In this document: positions 16,448 to 25,493 of the stretch, one piece after another
How the letters are laid out: each line of letters starts with the position of its first letter
Position numbering within the stretch: the first letter of the stretch is position 1
Assembly: GCF_001021045.1 (NCBI RefSeq)
Contig: NZ_CP011545.1
Coordinates: 248,001-312,000, forward strand
Source of the DNA: Corynebacterium testudinoris
Lineage (GTDB): Bacteria; Actinomycetota; Actinomycetes; Mycobacteriales; Mycobacteriaceae
Reading direction: 5' to 3'
DNA: 64,000 bases
The notes under the pieces: generated by a model
Database searches by the model: none
The model's input: only the letters and a program-made list of their open reading frames with translations
Told to the model about the DNA's origin: nothing
Made by a program: the position numbers and the translations under genes

Positions 16448-19375
16448 GTGGCAGAAGCGAAGGGATCAGGGAAGAAGACTCTGGTCATTGTGGAGTCGGC
16501 AACCAAGGCCCGAAAGATCCAGCCCTACTTAGGCAACGACTACATTGTCGAGGCTTCGGTGGGTCACATTCGCGACCTGCCGCGGGGTGCGGCTGACGTG
16601 CCCGCGAAGTACAAGAAGGAACCGTGGGCGCGCCTGGGAGTGGACACGGAGCATGGCTTTGCGCCGTTGTACGTGGTCAGCCCTGACAAGAAGAAGAAGG
16701 TCGCGGATCTCAAGACCAAGCTCAAGGGCTGCGACGAGTTGTTGCTGGCCACAGACCCCGACCGTGAGGGCGAGGCGATTGCTTGGCACCTGCTCGAGGT
16801 GTTGAAGCCGAAGGTGCCGGTGCGTCGCATGGTCTTCAACGAGATCACCAAGCCGGCGATTCTCGCCGCGGCGGAGAACACTCGTGAGCTCGATGAGAAC
16901 CTGGTGGATGCGCAGGAGACCCGCCGCATCCTCGACCGCCTGTATGGCTACGAGGTGTCTCCGGTGCTGTGGAAGAAGGTCATGCCGCGATTGTCAGCGG
17001 GCCGCGTGCAGTCGGTGGCTACCCGCGTCATCGTGGAGCGGGAGCGAGAGCGCATGGCGTTCATCTCCGCGGACTACTGGGACTTAACGGCCCAGCTGGA
17101 TACCGGCAACACTGACGCCGACCCGAATAACCCCCGCAACTTCGCCGCGAAGCTGTCGGCCATTGATGGCCGGCGCGTGGCGCAGGGACGTGACTTCGAT
17201 GATCGGGGGCGGCTCAAGGGTGAGGTGCTGGTCGTCGATAAGCAACAGGCAGACGCCTTGGTGGATGCCCTTCAGGGCGTGCAGATGCAGGTCTCTTCCG
17301 TGGAGGAGAAGCCGTACACGCGCCGGCCGTACGCGCCGTTTATGACGTCGACGCTGCAGCAGGAGGCTGGCCGCAAGCTGCACTACACCTCGGATCGGAC
17401 GATGCGCATTGCGCAGCGCCTGTACGAAAACGGCCACATCACCTATATGCGTACAGATTCGACGTCGCTGTCGGAGCAGGGTTTGTCGGCTGCGCGCCAG
17501 CAGGCCAAGGAACTCTACGGCGATGCTTTTGTGGCCGACTCGCCGCGCCGCTACGACCGGAAGTCTAAGAACTCGCAGGAGGCGCACGAGGCGATCCGCC
17601 CCGCCGGTGAGCGGTTTGCCACCCCCGGTGAGCTGCACGGCAGCCTCGATGCAGAGGAGTTCAAGCTCTACGAGCTGATCTGGCAGCGCACGGTGGCCTC
17701 GCAGATGTCGGACGCGAAGGGAACCTCGCTGAAGGTGACCATCGCTGGTACGGCCACGACAGGGCAGGAGACCGAGTTTTCCGCCACTGGCCGCACCATC
17801 ACCTTCCCCGGTTTCCTCCGCGCCTACGTGGAGACCTCGCGCCTCGCGGACGGCCGAGATGTGGCAGATAATGCGGAAAAGCGCCTGCCCAACCTCACCA
17901 AGGGCGACCCGCTGACCGCGACGGAGATCACCGCCGATGGTCACTCAACCAACCCGCCGGCCCGATACACCGAGGCCAGCTTGGTCAAGAAGATGGAGGA
18001 ACTCGGGATTGGTCGTCCGTCGACGTACGCGTCGATCATCAAGACGATCCAGGATCGCGGCTACGTCCACCCGCGCGGCAATGCGCTCGTGCCCAGCTGG
18101 GTTGCCTTCGCCGTGGTCGGGCTGCTGGAGAACAACTTCACTCCGCTCGTCGACTACGATTTCACCTCCTCGATGGAAGACGAGCTCGACGACATTGCCG
18201 CGGGTGAAGAGGATCGCACCCAGTGGCTGACCGGCTTCTACTTCGGCAACGCCGAGGCCTCCGACAACATGGCGGAAACGATTGCCCGCCATGGCGGCCT
18301 CAAGGCCCTAGTCGGCGAGAATCTGGAGCATATCGACGCTCGCTCGGTGAACTCCCTGCGCCTATTCGACGACACGGAAGACCGTCCCGTCTACGTCCGC
18401 GTTGGCCGCTACGGGCCCTACATCGAGCGCGTCGTCGGCGAAAAGGACGGCGAGCCGGAGTACCAGCGCGCCAACCTCCCCGAGACCACCACGCCGGATG
18501 AGCTCACCCTCGAGTTGGCAGAGAAGCTCTTCGCCACCCCGCAGGGCGGCCGTGAGCTGGGCCTGAACCCGGCCACGGACCGAATGATTGTGGTCAAGGA
18601 GGGCCGGTACGGCCCGTACGTCACTGAGGTCATGCGTGACGACGAGCGCGTGCGCGCCGAGGCTGCCGCCGAAGAGGTCGTCGCCCAGGAGCGCGCCGCC
18701 GAGGATGCCGAACGCGCCGCCGAGGGCAAGCGAGCCAAAAATTGGGACACCAAGACGGCCGCAGCGCAGAAGGTCAAGCGCATCAACGCCCTCGTGGAGG
18801 AGAACCTCAAGCCTGGCACGGCCTCGCTGTTCGAAACGATGGAGCCCGCCTCCGTCACCCTCGACGATGCCCTCAAGCTGCTGTCGCTGCCGCGCGAGGT
18901 CGGCGTCGACCCCGCCGACAACGAGGTCATCACCGCCCAAAACGGCCGCTACGGCCCGTACCTGAAAAAGGGCACGGATTCCCGCTCGTTGGCCAACGAG
19001 GAGCAGATCTTCACCGTCACCCTCGACGAGGCCCGCCGCATCTACTCCGAGCCCAAGCGCCGGGGCCGCGCCGCCGCGAAGCCGCCGCTCAAGGAACTCG
19101 GCGACAATGACGTCTCCGGCAAGCCCATGTCCGTCAAGGAAGGCCGCTTCGGCCCTTACGTCACCGATGGCACCACCAACGCTTCGCTGCGTAAGGGCGA
19201 TTCCCCCGAGACGATCACGGATTCCCGCGCCAACGAGCTCCTCTCGGAGCGCCGTGCGAAGGAGGCCGCCGACGGTGGGGCGCCGGCCCGCAAGAAGGCG
19301 ACGAAGAAGGCCGCCAAGAAGACGGTGAAAAAGACCACGAAGCGCGTGGTCAAGGCGGGTTCCCGGAAGAAGTAA
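16448..19375 (+). CDS. topA: DNA topoisomerase I
   Basis: A 975-residue type IA topoisomerase that relaxes negative supercoils. The TOPRIM domain starts at LVIVESATKARK (about residue 11) with DPDREGEAIAWHL carrying the metal-binding acidic residues. The active Tyr333 is in TYMRTDST. Four C-terminal repeats of the actinobacterial type (each with RxGRYGPY or similar) follow instead of zinc fingers, and the tail is Lys-rich, needed for processivity in mycobacteria. GTG 16448 is preceded by GAGAGGGAAC. The dispersed 10-mer is at 17234. Confidence 0.97.
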   Translation: MAEAKGSGKKTLVIVESATKARKIQPYLGNDYIVEASVGHIRDLPRGAADVPAKYKKEPWARLGVDTEHGFAPLYVVSPDKKKKVADLKTKLKGCDELLLATDPDREGEAIAWHLLEVLKPKVPVRRMVFNEITKPAILAAAENTRELDENLVDAQETRRILDRLYGYEVSPVLWKKVMPRLSAGRVQSVATRVIVERERERMAFISADYWDLTAQLDTGNTDADPNNPRNFAAKLSAIDGRRVAQGRDFDDRGRLKGEVLVVDKQQADALVDALQGVQMQVSSVEEKPYTRRPYAPFMTSTLQQEAGRKLHYTSDRTMRIAQRLYENGHITYMRTDSTSLSEQGLSAARQQAKELYGDAFVADSPRRYDRKSKNSQEAHEAIRPAGERFATPGELHGSLDAEEFKLYELIWQRTVASQMSDAKGTSLKVTIAGTATTGQETEFSATGRTITFPGFLRAYVETSRLADGRDVADNAEKRLPNLTKGDPLTATEITADGHSTNPPARYTEASLVKKMEELGIGRPSTYASIIKTIQDRGYVHPRGNALVPSWVAFAVVGLLENNFTPLVDYDFTSSMEDELDDIAAGEEDRTQWLTGFYFGNAEASDNMAETIARHGGLKALVGENLEHIDARSVNSLRLFDDTEDRPVYVRVGRYGPYIERVVGEKDGEPEYQRANLPETTTPDELTLELAEKLFATPQGGRELGLNPATDRMIVVKEGRYGPYVTEVMRDDERVRAEAAAEEVVAQERAAEDAERAAEGKRAKNWDTKTAAAQKVKRINALVEENLKPGTASLFETMEPASVTLDDALKLLSLPREVGVDPADNEVITAQNGRYGPYLKKGTDSRSLANEEQIFTVTLDEARRIYSEPKRRGRAAAKPPLKELGDNDVSGKPMSVKEGRFGPYVTDGTTNASLRKGDSPETITDSRANELLSERRAKEAADGGAPARKKATKKAAKKTVKKTTKRVVKAGSRKK
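17234..17243 (+). repeat. dispersed motif GTCGATAAGC, copy 5
   Basis: Exact copy in topA, read as Val-Asp-Lys; 5' flank CTGGTC. Confidence 0.8.
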
Positions 19376-19376
19376 C

Positions 19377-19991
19377 GTGTCCTTCCGGGATGCGTTTGGG
19401 GCGGCCAGCGCAGGCTACGTTCTCGCCCGCGCGATCGCCGCGCCCGCGCTCCAGCGGGTAGCCAAGCCGCTGGTCGTGCCGCTGCTGGCGGCGGATGTTG
19501 TCCGGCGCTTCCCGCGCCGGGAGCGTCCGCTGGTGTCGGTGGGCCTGCTCGGCAGTTGGGTTGGTGATGTCCTGTTGCTTAGCGACGTCCGCCTCGCTCC
19601 CGCCGCAGCCACCTTCGCCGTCAACCACGGCGCCTACCAAGCTTTGTTGTGGCGCCGCGGCGCCCGCCCGCAGCCCGCTGCGGTCGCGTTGCGCGCCGTG
19701 CCGTTGGCGGCGATTGCCTGGTTCGGCCGTGACCGCCTCCCCCTGGTGCTGAGCTACGGCGGCATGGTCGCCGCCACGTCGGCGCTGGCCGCTGACCCGG
19801 TTCTGCGGGGCAGGGGAGTGGCCCTCGGGGCGAATCTCTTCCTGCTGTCGGATGCTCTCATCTTTGCCCGCGCAGAACTCCATCTCCCTGATGCCACAGT
19901 GGGGAGGGGAGTAGACGTTGCCATCGCCGCCACCTACGTCCTCGCCCAGAAGCTGCTTGTCGAGGGTCTATCCTGGACACCATGTCCGTGA
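19377..19991 (+). CDS. YhhN-family membrane protein (lysoplasmalogenase-like), copy 1
   Basis: A 204-residue protein with several hydrophobic segments and the YhhN/TMEM86 pattern LLGSWVGDVLLL followed by GANLFLLSDALIFARAEL. Family members include lysoplasmalogenases; bacterial substrates are mostly unknown. GTG 19377 lies just after the topA stop and there is no obvious ribosome-binding site, so coupling to topA is possible. It overlaps the next gene, a second member of the same family, by 10 bp. Confidence 0.72.
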   Translation: MSFRDAFGAASAGYVLARAIAAPALQRVAKPLVVPLLAADVVRRFPRRERPLVSVGLLGSWVGDVLLLSDVRLAPAAATFAVNHGAYQALLWRRGARPQPAAVALRAVPLAAIAWFGRDRLPLVLSYGGMVAATSALAADPVLRGRGVALGANLFLLSDALIFARAELHLPDATVGRGVDVAIAATYVLAQKLLVEGLSWTPCP

Positions 19992-20698
19992 ACTACTTGG
20001 TCAGCCACACCCGCGCGGGTGCAGATGCTCTCCTCGCCTCCCTCCTGGCTGCGACCGAGGAACCGGAACGCCTGGCCTACCTCGGGGCTGGCAAGCTCGC
20101 TGTGATCTCGAAGTTGCTGGGATGGCGCCGGGTCGATCGAGCGGTCACGCAGACGGTGATGCCCGCCCTCGCCGCTTCGGTGCTTCGCCATGGATCATCG
20201 CCGATGTTGCTGGCCGGCCTGGCCGGCGGCTTGGTTGGGGATAGAGCGAAGCTCGTACCGCCAACCCGGACGCCGGTGTGGGGACTGTGCGGTATTGCCG
20301 CGAACCACGCGGCCTACGCGGTGGAACTCCATGGGCGAGGGGCGCGGACGTCGATAAGCCGAAGTGGGCTGCGTGCCGCGGCGTGGACCGTCGGCGTCGG
20401 GCTAGCAAGCTGGCGGAAGAAGGAACTCATCGCACCTGCCGTTATCGCCGGAGCTTTCGTGTGCGCGACCTCCACGCTTGCCGACGATCCGGCCCTGCAG
20501 GATGGCAGCACCCCAGCGAAGGGGCTCGGGCACGGCGCGAACCTGCTGCTCGGCGCGGAGGGGATCGCCCTACTACGGGAAACCTTGCTCACGGGGGATT
20601 CGGCCAGACATCGGGCCGTGGACGCTGCCATGCGCGCCGGGCAAATCATCGGCCACCTGTTGGTCATCGACGGCCTCACCCGCGACCAAACCAACTAG
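19982..20698 (+). CDS. YhhN-family membrane protein, copy 2
   Basis: A 238-residue paralogue-like protein sharing the order of motifs with copy 1: AGLAGGLVGDRAKL for LLGSWVGDVLLL, NHAAYAVEL for NHGAYQALL, and GHGANLLLGAEGIALLRE for GANLFLLSDALIFARAE. Two diverged YhhN genes in tandem suggest an old duplication. It is convergent with cyaB and overlaps it by 4 bp. A dispersed 10-mer at 20350 is read as Ser-Ile-Ser with the rare ATA codon. Confidence 0.7.
   Translation: MSVNYLVSHTRAGADALLASLLAATEEPERLAYLGAGKLAVISKLLGWRRVDRAVTQTVMPALAASVLRHGSSPMLLAGLAGGLVGDRAKLVPPTRTPVWGLCGIAANHAAYAVELHGRGARTSISRSGLRAAAWTVGVGLASWRKKELIAPAVIAGAFVCATSTLADDPALQDGSTPAKGLGHGANLLLGAEGIALLRETLLTGDSARHRAVDAAMRAGQIIGHLLVIDGLTRDQTN
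20350..20359 (+). repeat. dispersed motif GTCGATAAGC, copy 6
   Basis: Exact copy in the second YhhN-like gene, read as Ser-Ile-Ser using ATA; 5' flank CGCGGAC. Confidence 0.8.
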
Positions 20699-22221
20699 GA
20701 ACGGTCCGCCATGGTCGCGCGGATCGGCCGGGCCAGCTGAGTCATTTCCCTGCGCCCCCGCAGCTCCACCGACTTCATGATCGTCCAGCGGGCCTGCTCA
20801 GCCTCGTTGGCGCCGCGCAGGGTCGTGGCATTGGTGAGCACCCGCCCATCGGTTTCCTTGGCCAGCTCGGTGAGGCGGGCGGCGGTGTTCACGGCGTCTC
20901 CAATAACGGTGTATTCAAAGCGATCGGAACCGCCAATGTGACCGGCGACGACGTGCCCGGCCGCAACGCCAATGCCCGCCTGCAGGGTCATTCCCTTGAG
21001 CTCCTGGCGTAGTTCGCGGGCTGCAGTGAGGGCGTGCGACGTGGCGTCGGCAAGCTGGAGAGGAGCGCCGAAGACCGCGAGGGCGGCGTCGCCCTGGAAC
21101 TTATTGATGATGCCCTTGTTGCGGTGCACCACCTCCACCACGTGCTCGAAGAACTTATTCAGCTCGCCGACGACTTCTTCCGGCGAGTGATTGACGGCGA
21201 AGGTGGTGGAACCGATGACATCGATAAACAGCACCGCGACCTTGCGGTCCTCACCGCCGAGGGTGGGGCGCTCCTCCAACGCCCGCTTAGCAACCTCCGT
21301 GCCCACGTAGCGGCCAAAAATATCCCGCACACGCTGGCGTTCCTTGAGCCCACGCATCATCTCATTGAAGCCGGCCTGGAGGACACCCATCTCCGAACCG
21401 TCATAGATATCCACCTCGGCATTGGTATCACCGCGGCGCACCCGATTGATGGCCTCCTGCAACTCCAGAATCGGGTCAACGACACTCATGATGGCAAACG
21501 TCGTGCCGACGAAACCAGTAACCAAAGCCGTCAACGACAGCGCCACGATCGCCGGGATGAGCTCGCCGGCGTTACCCATGAAAAACTCAGCCCGCTGCGC
21601 GAGGGCCAGCAAGAGGATGCCCACGACCGGCACCGCCGTGGTCATGATCCACGTCAGACGCAGGCGCTGCGTGATCGGCGGCTCCAACGTGGAATCCTCA
21701 AAACGACGCGCAAGAGCCTCGGCGGCAATGGGGCGAACGAGACGCTCCGCTTCAAGGTAAGTGAGCAGGACGACAACCATGCCAGCCAGCACCGTTGCCA
21801 CGCCAATGACCAGCGCCAACCGCCCACTCGAACTCGCAGCGACCGCCACCGCAATAGCGATGCCAATTCCCCACACCACCGCGCACACCAGCGCCTGATA
21901 CCCAGGGATGCGCATGACGAGGTTACGAACCATATTCGGATCATGCGCCTCGGGGTGGCGCTGCCAATCCAAAACCGGCCGAAACAACACCAACGTGGCA
22001 GCCATCCCCACCACCACCGCGAACACCAGGTAAGCCAGACCAATGGCCTCGATGTACGGGACTTTATGTGTGAAGTTGTGCACCTCTGGCATGGGGATGA
22101 GGAAGCGAATAAACAACATGATCGCCAGGGCGCCGAGAACGTTCGAGGCCAAGACCAGCGTGGCGTACAGGGGCCACGAGGTCCCCCACAGCCACTTGAT
22201 GGCTCGTAACAGTCGACTCAT
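20695..22221 (-). CDS. cyaB: membrane class III adenylate cyclase
   Basis: A 508-residue protein with about six membrane segments in residues 1-250, a HAMP linker (LELQEAINRVRRGDTNAEV) and a class III cyclase domain. The catalytic domain shows metal-binding Asp in VLFIDVIGSTTF, the FQGDAALAVFGAP segment with the second Asp, and GDAVNTAARL for transition-state binding. It should make cAMP, the ligand of GlxR encoded at the start of this window, and is the corynebacterial counterpart of Rv3645. It is divergent from holB with a 71-bp gap. Confidence 0.93.
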   Translation of the reverse strand: MSRLLRAIKWLWGTSWPLYATLVLASNVLGALAIMLFIRFLIPMPEVHNFTHKVPYIEAIGLAYLVFAVVVGMAATLVLFRPVLDWQRHPEAHDPNMVRNLVMRIPGYQALVCAVVWGIGIAIAVAVAASSSGRLALVIGVATVLAGMVVVLLTYLEAERLVRPIAAEALARRFEDSTLEPPITQRLRLTWIMTTAVPVVGILLLALAQRAEFFMGNAGELIPAIVALSLTALVTGFVGTTFAIMSVVDPILELQEAINRVRRGDTNAEVDIYDGSEMGVLQAGFNEMMRGLKERQRVRDIFGRYVGTEVAKRALEERPTLGGEDRKVAVLFIDVIGSTTFAVNHSPEEVVGELNKFFEHVVEVVHRNKGIINKFQGDAALAVFGAPLQLADATSHALTAARELRQELKGMTLQAGIGVAAGHVVAGHIGGSDRFEYTVIGDAVNTAARLTELAKETDGRVLTNATTLRGANEAEQARWTIMKSVELRGRREMTQLARPIRATMADRS

Positions 22222-22279
22222 GGTTTCTAACTCTAACCCGCCAGCGACTCCGACGCGGGCACCGCGTTGTCAGGGTGAA

Positions 22280-22285
22280 TAGGCT
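22280..22285 (+). promoter_or_regulatory. -10 box TAGGCT, leaderless promoter of holB
   Basis: TAGGCT lies 7 nt upstream of GTG 22293 and fits a leaderless transcript; it rules out the in-frame GTGs at 22275 and 22287. Confidence 0.55.
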
Positions 22286-22292
22286 GGTGCGC

Positions 22293-23516
22293 GTGACTAG
22301 TTCTCCCTCCTCCGTCGCTGACCGCCTCGCCGATACTCCGGGCGTTCGCAACACCGTCCTTCAGGCCGCCGCCGCTGCCCGGAGCAAGGCCCGCGGCGAC
22401 GTAGCGGACCTGGGGCACGCGATGGCGCATTCCTGGGTGATCACCGGCCCGCCCGGTTCCGGACGCTCCAACGCCGCCGTCGCCTTCGCCGCCGCACTCG
22501 TGTGCACCGACCCCACAGAACTCGGGTGCGGCCGCTGCCAAGCCTGCCGCGACGTGTTCGCCGACGCCCACACCGACGTCGTCCACATCGTCCCCACCGA
22601 ACTATCCATCAGCATCGAATCCATGCGCCGCGTCCGCCAAGAAGCCGCCCGCATGCCCACAACCTCCCCATGGCGCATCATCATCATCGAAGACGCCGAC
22701 CGCCTCTCCGAGCCCGCCGCCGACGCCCTCCTCAAAACCGTCGAGGAACCACCAGAGCACACCGTCATCCTCATGTGCGCCCCCTCCATCGACCCCCACG
22801 ACTTCTCCCCAACACTGCGGTCCCGCTGCCGCCACCTCTACATCCCGTTCCCCTCGGTGGACGAAATCGTCCGGATCCTCACCACAGACACCGGTGCATC
22901 GCTTGACGACGCCCACCTCGCCGCCGTCACCTCCCTCCGACACATCGGCCGCGCCCGCCGCCTCGTCACCGACCCCAACAACCAAAAGCGCCGCGCCAGC
23001 ATCCTCAACCTCTCCGAACTGATCTTCCACCACGACGAAGCCTTCAAAGCCTCCCTCCAATTCATCCGAGCCGTGGAAAAACAGGTGAAAGAAGAACTCG
23101 ACGAGGAAAACGCCCTCGAACTCGCCGAACTCGAACGCGCCCTCGGCAAAGGCGGACGCGGCAAAGGCACCCAGCGCGCCCTGGACGGCTCCGCCTCCAT
23201 GATCAAAGACCTAGAAAAGAAACAAAAAGCCCGCAAAACCCGCCGCATCCGCGACCCCCTCGACCTCGCCCTCGTCGACCTCACCGGCCTCTACCGCGAC
23301 GCCCTCATGATCCGCACCGAAGCCGACGTCCCCCTCACCCACCCCGACTTCGAACCCCTCGCCCGCGACATCGCCAGCCAAGTCAGCGACACCGGCCTCG
23401 TCGCCTGCATGGACGCCATCGCCGCCTGCCGAGATCACATCCACACCAACGTCACCCCCGTCATCGCCTTCGACGGCATGATCGGCCGCATCCGCCAAGC
23501 CTGCCAAGTCTCCTGA
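22293..23516 (+). CDS. holB: DNA polymerase III subunit delta' (clamp loader)
   Basis: A 407-residue AAA+ clamp-loader protein with Walker A GPPGSGRS (about 46-53), a four-cysteine zinc motif (CGRCQACRDVF preceded by VC), Walker B IIIIEDADRL and the SRC sensor motif LRSRCRHLY. The Walker Lys is Arg in GPPGSGRS, as in many non-hydrolysing delta' subunits. Long charged insert DEENALELAELERALGKGG is low-complexity. It follows the Rv3644c pattern, beside the cyclase. GTG 22293 chosen from the -10 box position. Confidence 0.9.
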   Translation: MTSSPSSVADRLADTPGVRNTVLQAAAAARSKARGDVADLGHAMAHSWVITGPPGSGRSNAAVAFAAALVCTDPTELGCGRCQACRDVFADAHTDVVHIVPTELSISIESMRRVRQEAARMPTTSPWRIIIIEDADRLSEPAADALLKTVEEPPEHTVILMCAPSIDPHDFSPTLRSRCRHLYIPFPSVDEIVRILTTDTGASLDDAHLAAVTSLRHIGRARRLVTDPNNQKRRASILNLSELIFHHDEAFKASLQFIRAVEKQVKEELDEENALELAELERALGKGGRGKGTQRALDGSASMIKDLEKKQKARKTRRIRDPLDLALVDLTGLYRDALMIRTEADVPLTHPDFEPLARDIASQVSDTGLVACMDAIAACRDHIHTNVTPVIAFDGMIGRIRQACQVS

Positions 23517-23583
23517 GCAGCGATTTTTTCCCATCCACGGCGTGCGCTAAGCTAACTCCTCGGTGACGCTTGCGCGCCACCGC

Positions 23584-23659
23584 GCCGCCTTAGCTCAGTC
23601 GGTAGAGCATTTCACTCGTAATGAAAAGGTCGCGAGTTCGATTCTCGCAGGCGGCTCCA
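23584..23659 (+). tRNA. tRNA-Thr (anticodon CGT)
   Basis: The acceptor arms GCCGCCT and AGGCGGC pair. The D-arm TAGCTCAGTCGGTAGAGC is canonical, the anticodon stem is TTTCA/TGAAA with loop CTCGTAA (anticodon CGT), and the T-loop is GAGTTCGATTC. CCA is encoded at 23657-23659. A strong terminator follows immediately. Confidence 0.97.
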
Positions 23660-23661
23660 CA

Positions 23662-23700
23662 AAACCCCAGGCAGAACATGGTTCTGCCTGGGGTTTCGTC
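23662..23700 (+). terminator. terminator after tRNA-Thr
   Basis: A 16-bp perfect stem (23662-23677 and 23681-23696) with a 3-nt loop follows the tRNA by 2 nt. The 3' arm ends in TTT followed by CGTC. Confidence 0.88.
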
Positions 23701-23762
23701 GTGACTGCTGTGAACGAAAGAGGGGTCCCGCCTTGCATGCTGCCCCGTTGCGCCGACGAAAG

Positions 23763-23828
23763 CCGCACTTCCTAACAACTTGGCAGGTTTGGAAGGGTGA
23801 TTGACCCCGAAGTTGTTAGGAAGTGCGG
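23763..23828. repeat. 19-bp perfect inverted repeat, 28-nt spacer
   Basis: Arms at 23763-23781 and 23810-23828 (CCGCACTTCCTAACAACTT and its complement). The repeat lies about 100 bp downstream of tRNA-Thr. It could be a non-autonomous element or a strong RNA hairpin; no flanking duplication is seen. Confidence 0.75.
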
Positions 23829-24230
23829 GTTTTGGGTTCGTCGTTCGGGCCACGCAGCGAGTGATCCTAAGATCAAGGGAAAACCTGTAGGCTCCGGCCC
23901 CAGCTCCGGCTTGGCGCCAGCTAGGAAAACGGACGCCCGGCCCCATCTACGGCACCGGAATCGAACCCACCCACACGAACTCTATGGGTATCCGAAAAGG
24001 ATGGCTAGGTCGTTGAACCCGCCCACCGGCAACCCAGTGCCGACCACCCCGCGGTCAGATTTAACTCATTTGTCACTTAACCCACAGCAGCACGGTACCC
24101 CGCTCAAGGCGGGGATTTCGGCGATGTGGAGTTACCTACGGGGTGACCTCTACGATTCTGAAGACAGCGGGCTAGGGGAGTGCAGGTCAATAGCGAGGGC
24201 TCGCGTTTGCTACATGTTTTGGCGGTCTAG
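23829..24230. other. gene-free patch between inverted repeat and IS element
   Basis: No gene supported. One plus-strand open frame (23797-24270) lacks a ribosome-binding site, family resemblance or normal codon use, and runs into the IS end. A small hairpin CCCCGC/GCGGGG occurs near 24098-24114. The mixed composition suggests accumulated insertion debris downstream of a tRNA gene. Confidence 0.5.
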
Positions 24231-24291
24231 TGGGTCTGCTGCACGATCAGGTGACAACCGAGCAGCCTAATCAGATGGTTGGGCTGGAAGG

Positions 24292-24594
24292 ATGTACACC
24301 GTGACCAAGCCCTATCCCAAAGAGTTCCGCGATGACGTTGTCCGTGTCGCACGGAATCGTGAGCCCGGTGTCGAGCTCTCCCAGATCGCCAAGGACTTCG
24401 GGGTCCACTTCACTACCCTGTACTCGTGGCTGAAGAAGGCTGACCTCGAGGACGGTGAAGTGTTGGGCTCGACTCAGGTTCAGTCGGCTGAACTGCGCGA
24501 CGCCAAGAAGAGGATCCGTCTCTTGGAGCAGGAGAACGAGGTCCTCCGCCGTGCCGCGGCGTATCTCTCGCAGGCCAATCTGCCGGGAAAATGA
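24292..24594 (+). CDS. IS3-family transposase OrfA
   Basis: A 100-residue HTH protein with the pattern PKEFRDDVVRVARN...LSQIAKDFGVHFTTLYSWLKKA, followed by a leucine-rich coiled coil (RIRLLEQENEVLRRAAAYLSQ) for multimerisation. It binds the IS ends and regulates transposition. ATG 24292 is 61 bp inside the left end; a GGAAGG ribosome-binding site precedes it. It overlaps orfB by 4 bp. Confidence 0.93.
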   Translation: MYTVTKPYPKEFRDDVVRVARNREPGVELSQIAKDFGVHFTTLYSWLKKADLEDGEVLGSTQVQSAELRDAKKRIRLLEQENEVLRRAAAYLSQANLPGK

Positions 24595-25493
24595 TGTACC
24601 CGCTCGTTCGTGAGTTGGCCGTGGACGGTGTCCCCGTCACGGTGACGTGTCGGGTGCTCAATCTTGCTCGCCAGCCCTACTACCGGTGGCTGGCGGACCC
24701 GATCACCGATGCAGAGCTGAATGAGGCTTACCGTGCCAATGCCTTGTTCGACGCCCACCGGGATGATCCCGAGTTCGGCTACCGCTATTTGGTGGATGAG
24801 GCCCGCGATCTCGGTCAACCGATGGCAGCGCGCACTGCGTGGCGGATCTGCTCAGACAACCGCTGGTGGTCGGTGTTCGGGAAGAAACGCGGCAAGAACG
24901 GTAAGAAGCCCGGTCCACCGGTCCACGATGACCTCTGCGCCGTCACCGATGAGGAGGGCAGAACCCGGCACGAGTTCAAGGCCGATGGCGCGAACGAATT
25001 GTGGATCGGCGATATCACCGAGCACTGGACCAATGAGGGCAAGCTCTACCTCTGTGCGTTCAAGGATGTCTACTCCAACCGGATCGTGGGGTACTCGATC
25101 GATTCGCGGATGAAGTCCCGCCTAGCCGTGGCTGCCCTCAACAACGCGGTCGCCCGCCGCGGCGACGTGGCCGGCTGCGTGGTCCACACCGACCGCGGGT
25201 CTCAGTTCCGTAGCCGGAAATTCGTGCGCGCTCTGGGCATTCACGACATGACCGGATCCATGGGCCGCGTCGGTGCGTGCGGGGACAACGCAGCCATGGA
25301 GAGCTTCTTCGCACTCCTGCAGAAGAACGTCCTCGACCGCCGCGCATGGGCCAGCCGAGAAGAGCTCCGGATCGCCATCGTTACCTGGATCGAGAGGACC
25401 TACCACCGACGCCGCAGACAGGACCGCCTAGGCCGCTTGACCCCGATCGAGTTCGAGACAATCATGACCACACCAGCCGATCAGGCTGCGTGA
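24591..25493 (+). CDS. IS3-family transposase OrfB (DDE integrase domain)
   Basis: A 300-residue transposase with an HTH_21-like region and an rve integrase core. The catalytic triad is Asp141 (LWIGDITEH), Asp201 (VVHTDRGSQF) and Glu237 (AAMESFFALL). ATG 24591 overlaps the orfA stop as ATGA. IS3 elements often fuse OrfA and OrfB by -1 frameshifting, but the junction GGGAAAATGATG has only four A, so stop-restart translation is at least as likely. No disruption is visible. Confidence 0.93.
   Translation: MMYPLVRELAVDGVPVTVTCRVLNLARQPYYRWLADPITDAELNEAYRANALFDAHRDDPEFGYRYLVDEARDLGQPMAARTAWRICSDNRWWSVFGKKRGKNGKKPGPPVHDDLCAVTDEEGRTRHEFKADGANELWIGDITEHWTNEGKLYLCAFKDVYSNRIVGYSIDSRMKSRLAVAALNNAVARRGDVAGCVVHTDRGSQFRSRKFVRALGIHDMTGSMGRVGACGDNAAMESFFALLQKNVLDRRAWASREELRIAIVTWIERTYHRRRRQDRLGRLTPIEFETIMTTPADQAA

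Noticed and set aside
23590..23946. Minus-strand frame ending in ENRTRDLFITSEMLYRLS
   Set aside because: It translates the reverse complement of tRNA-Thr, a common false gene; there is no other support.
23930..23985. T-arm-like sequence GGGTTCGATTCCGGTGCC on the minus strand, suggesting a tRNA fragment
   Set aside because: The putative stem GTGGG does not pair with CCGGT and no other tRNA arm is present.
23797..24270. Plus-strand frame between the inverted repeat and the IS
   Set aside because: Starts inside the inverted repeat, runs into the IS end, and shows neither codon bias nor a recognisable domain.
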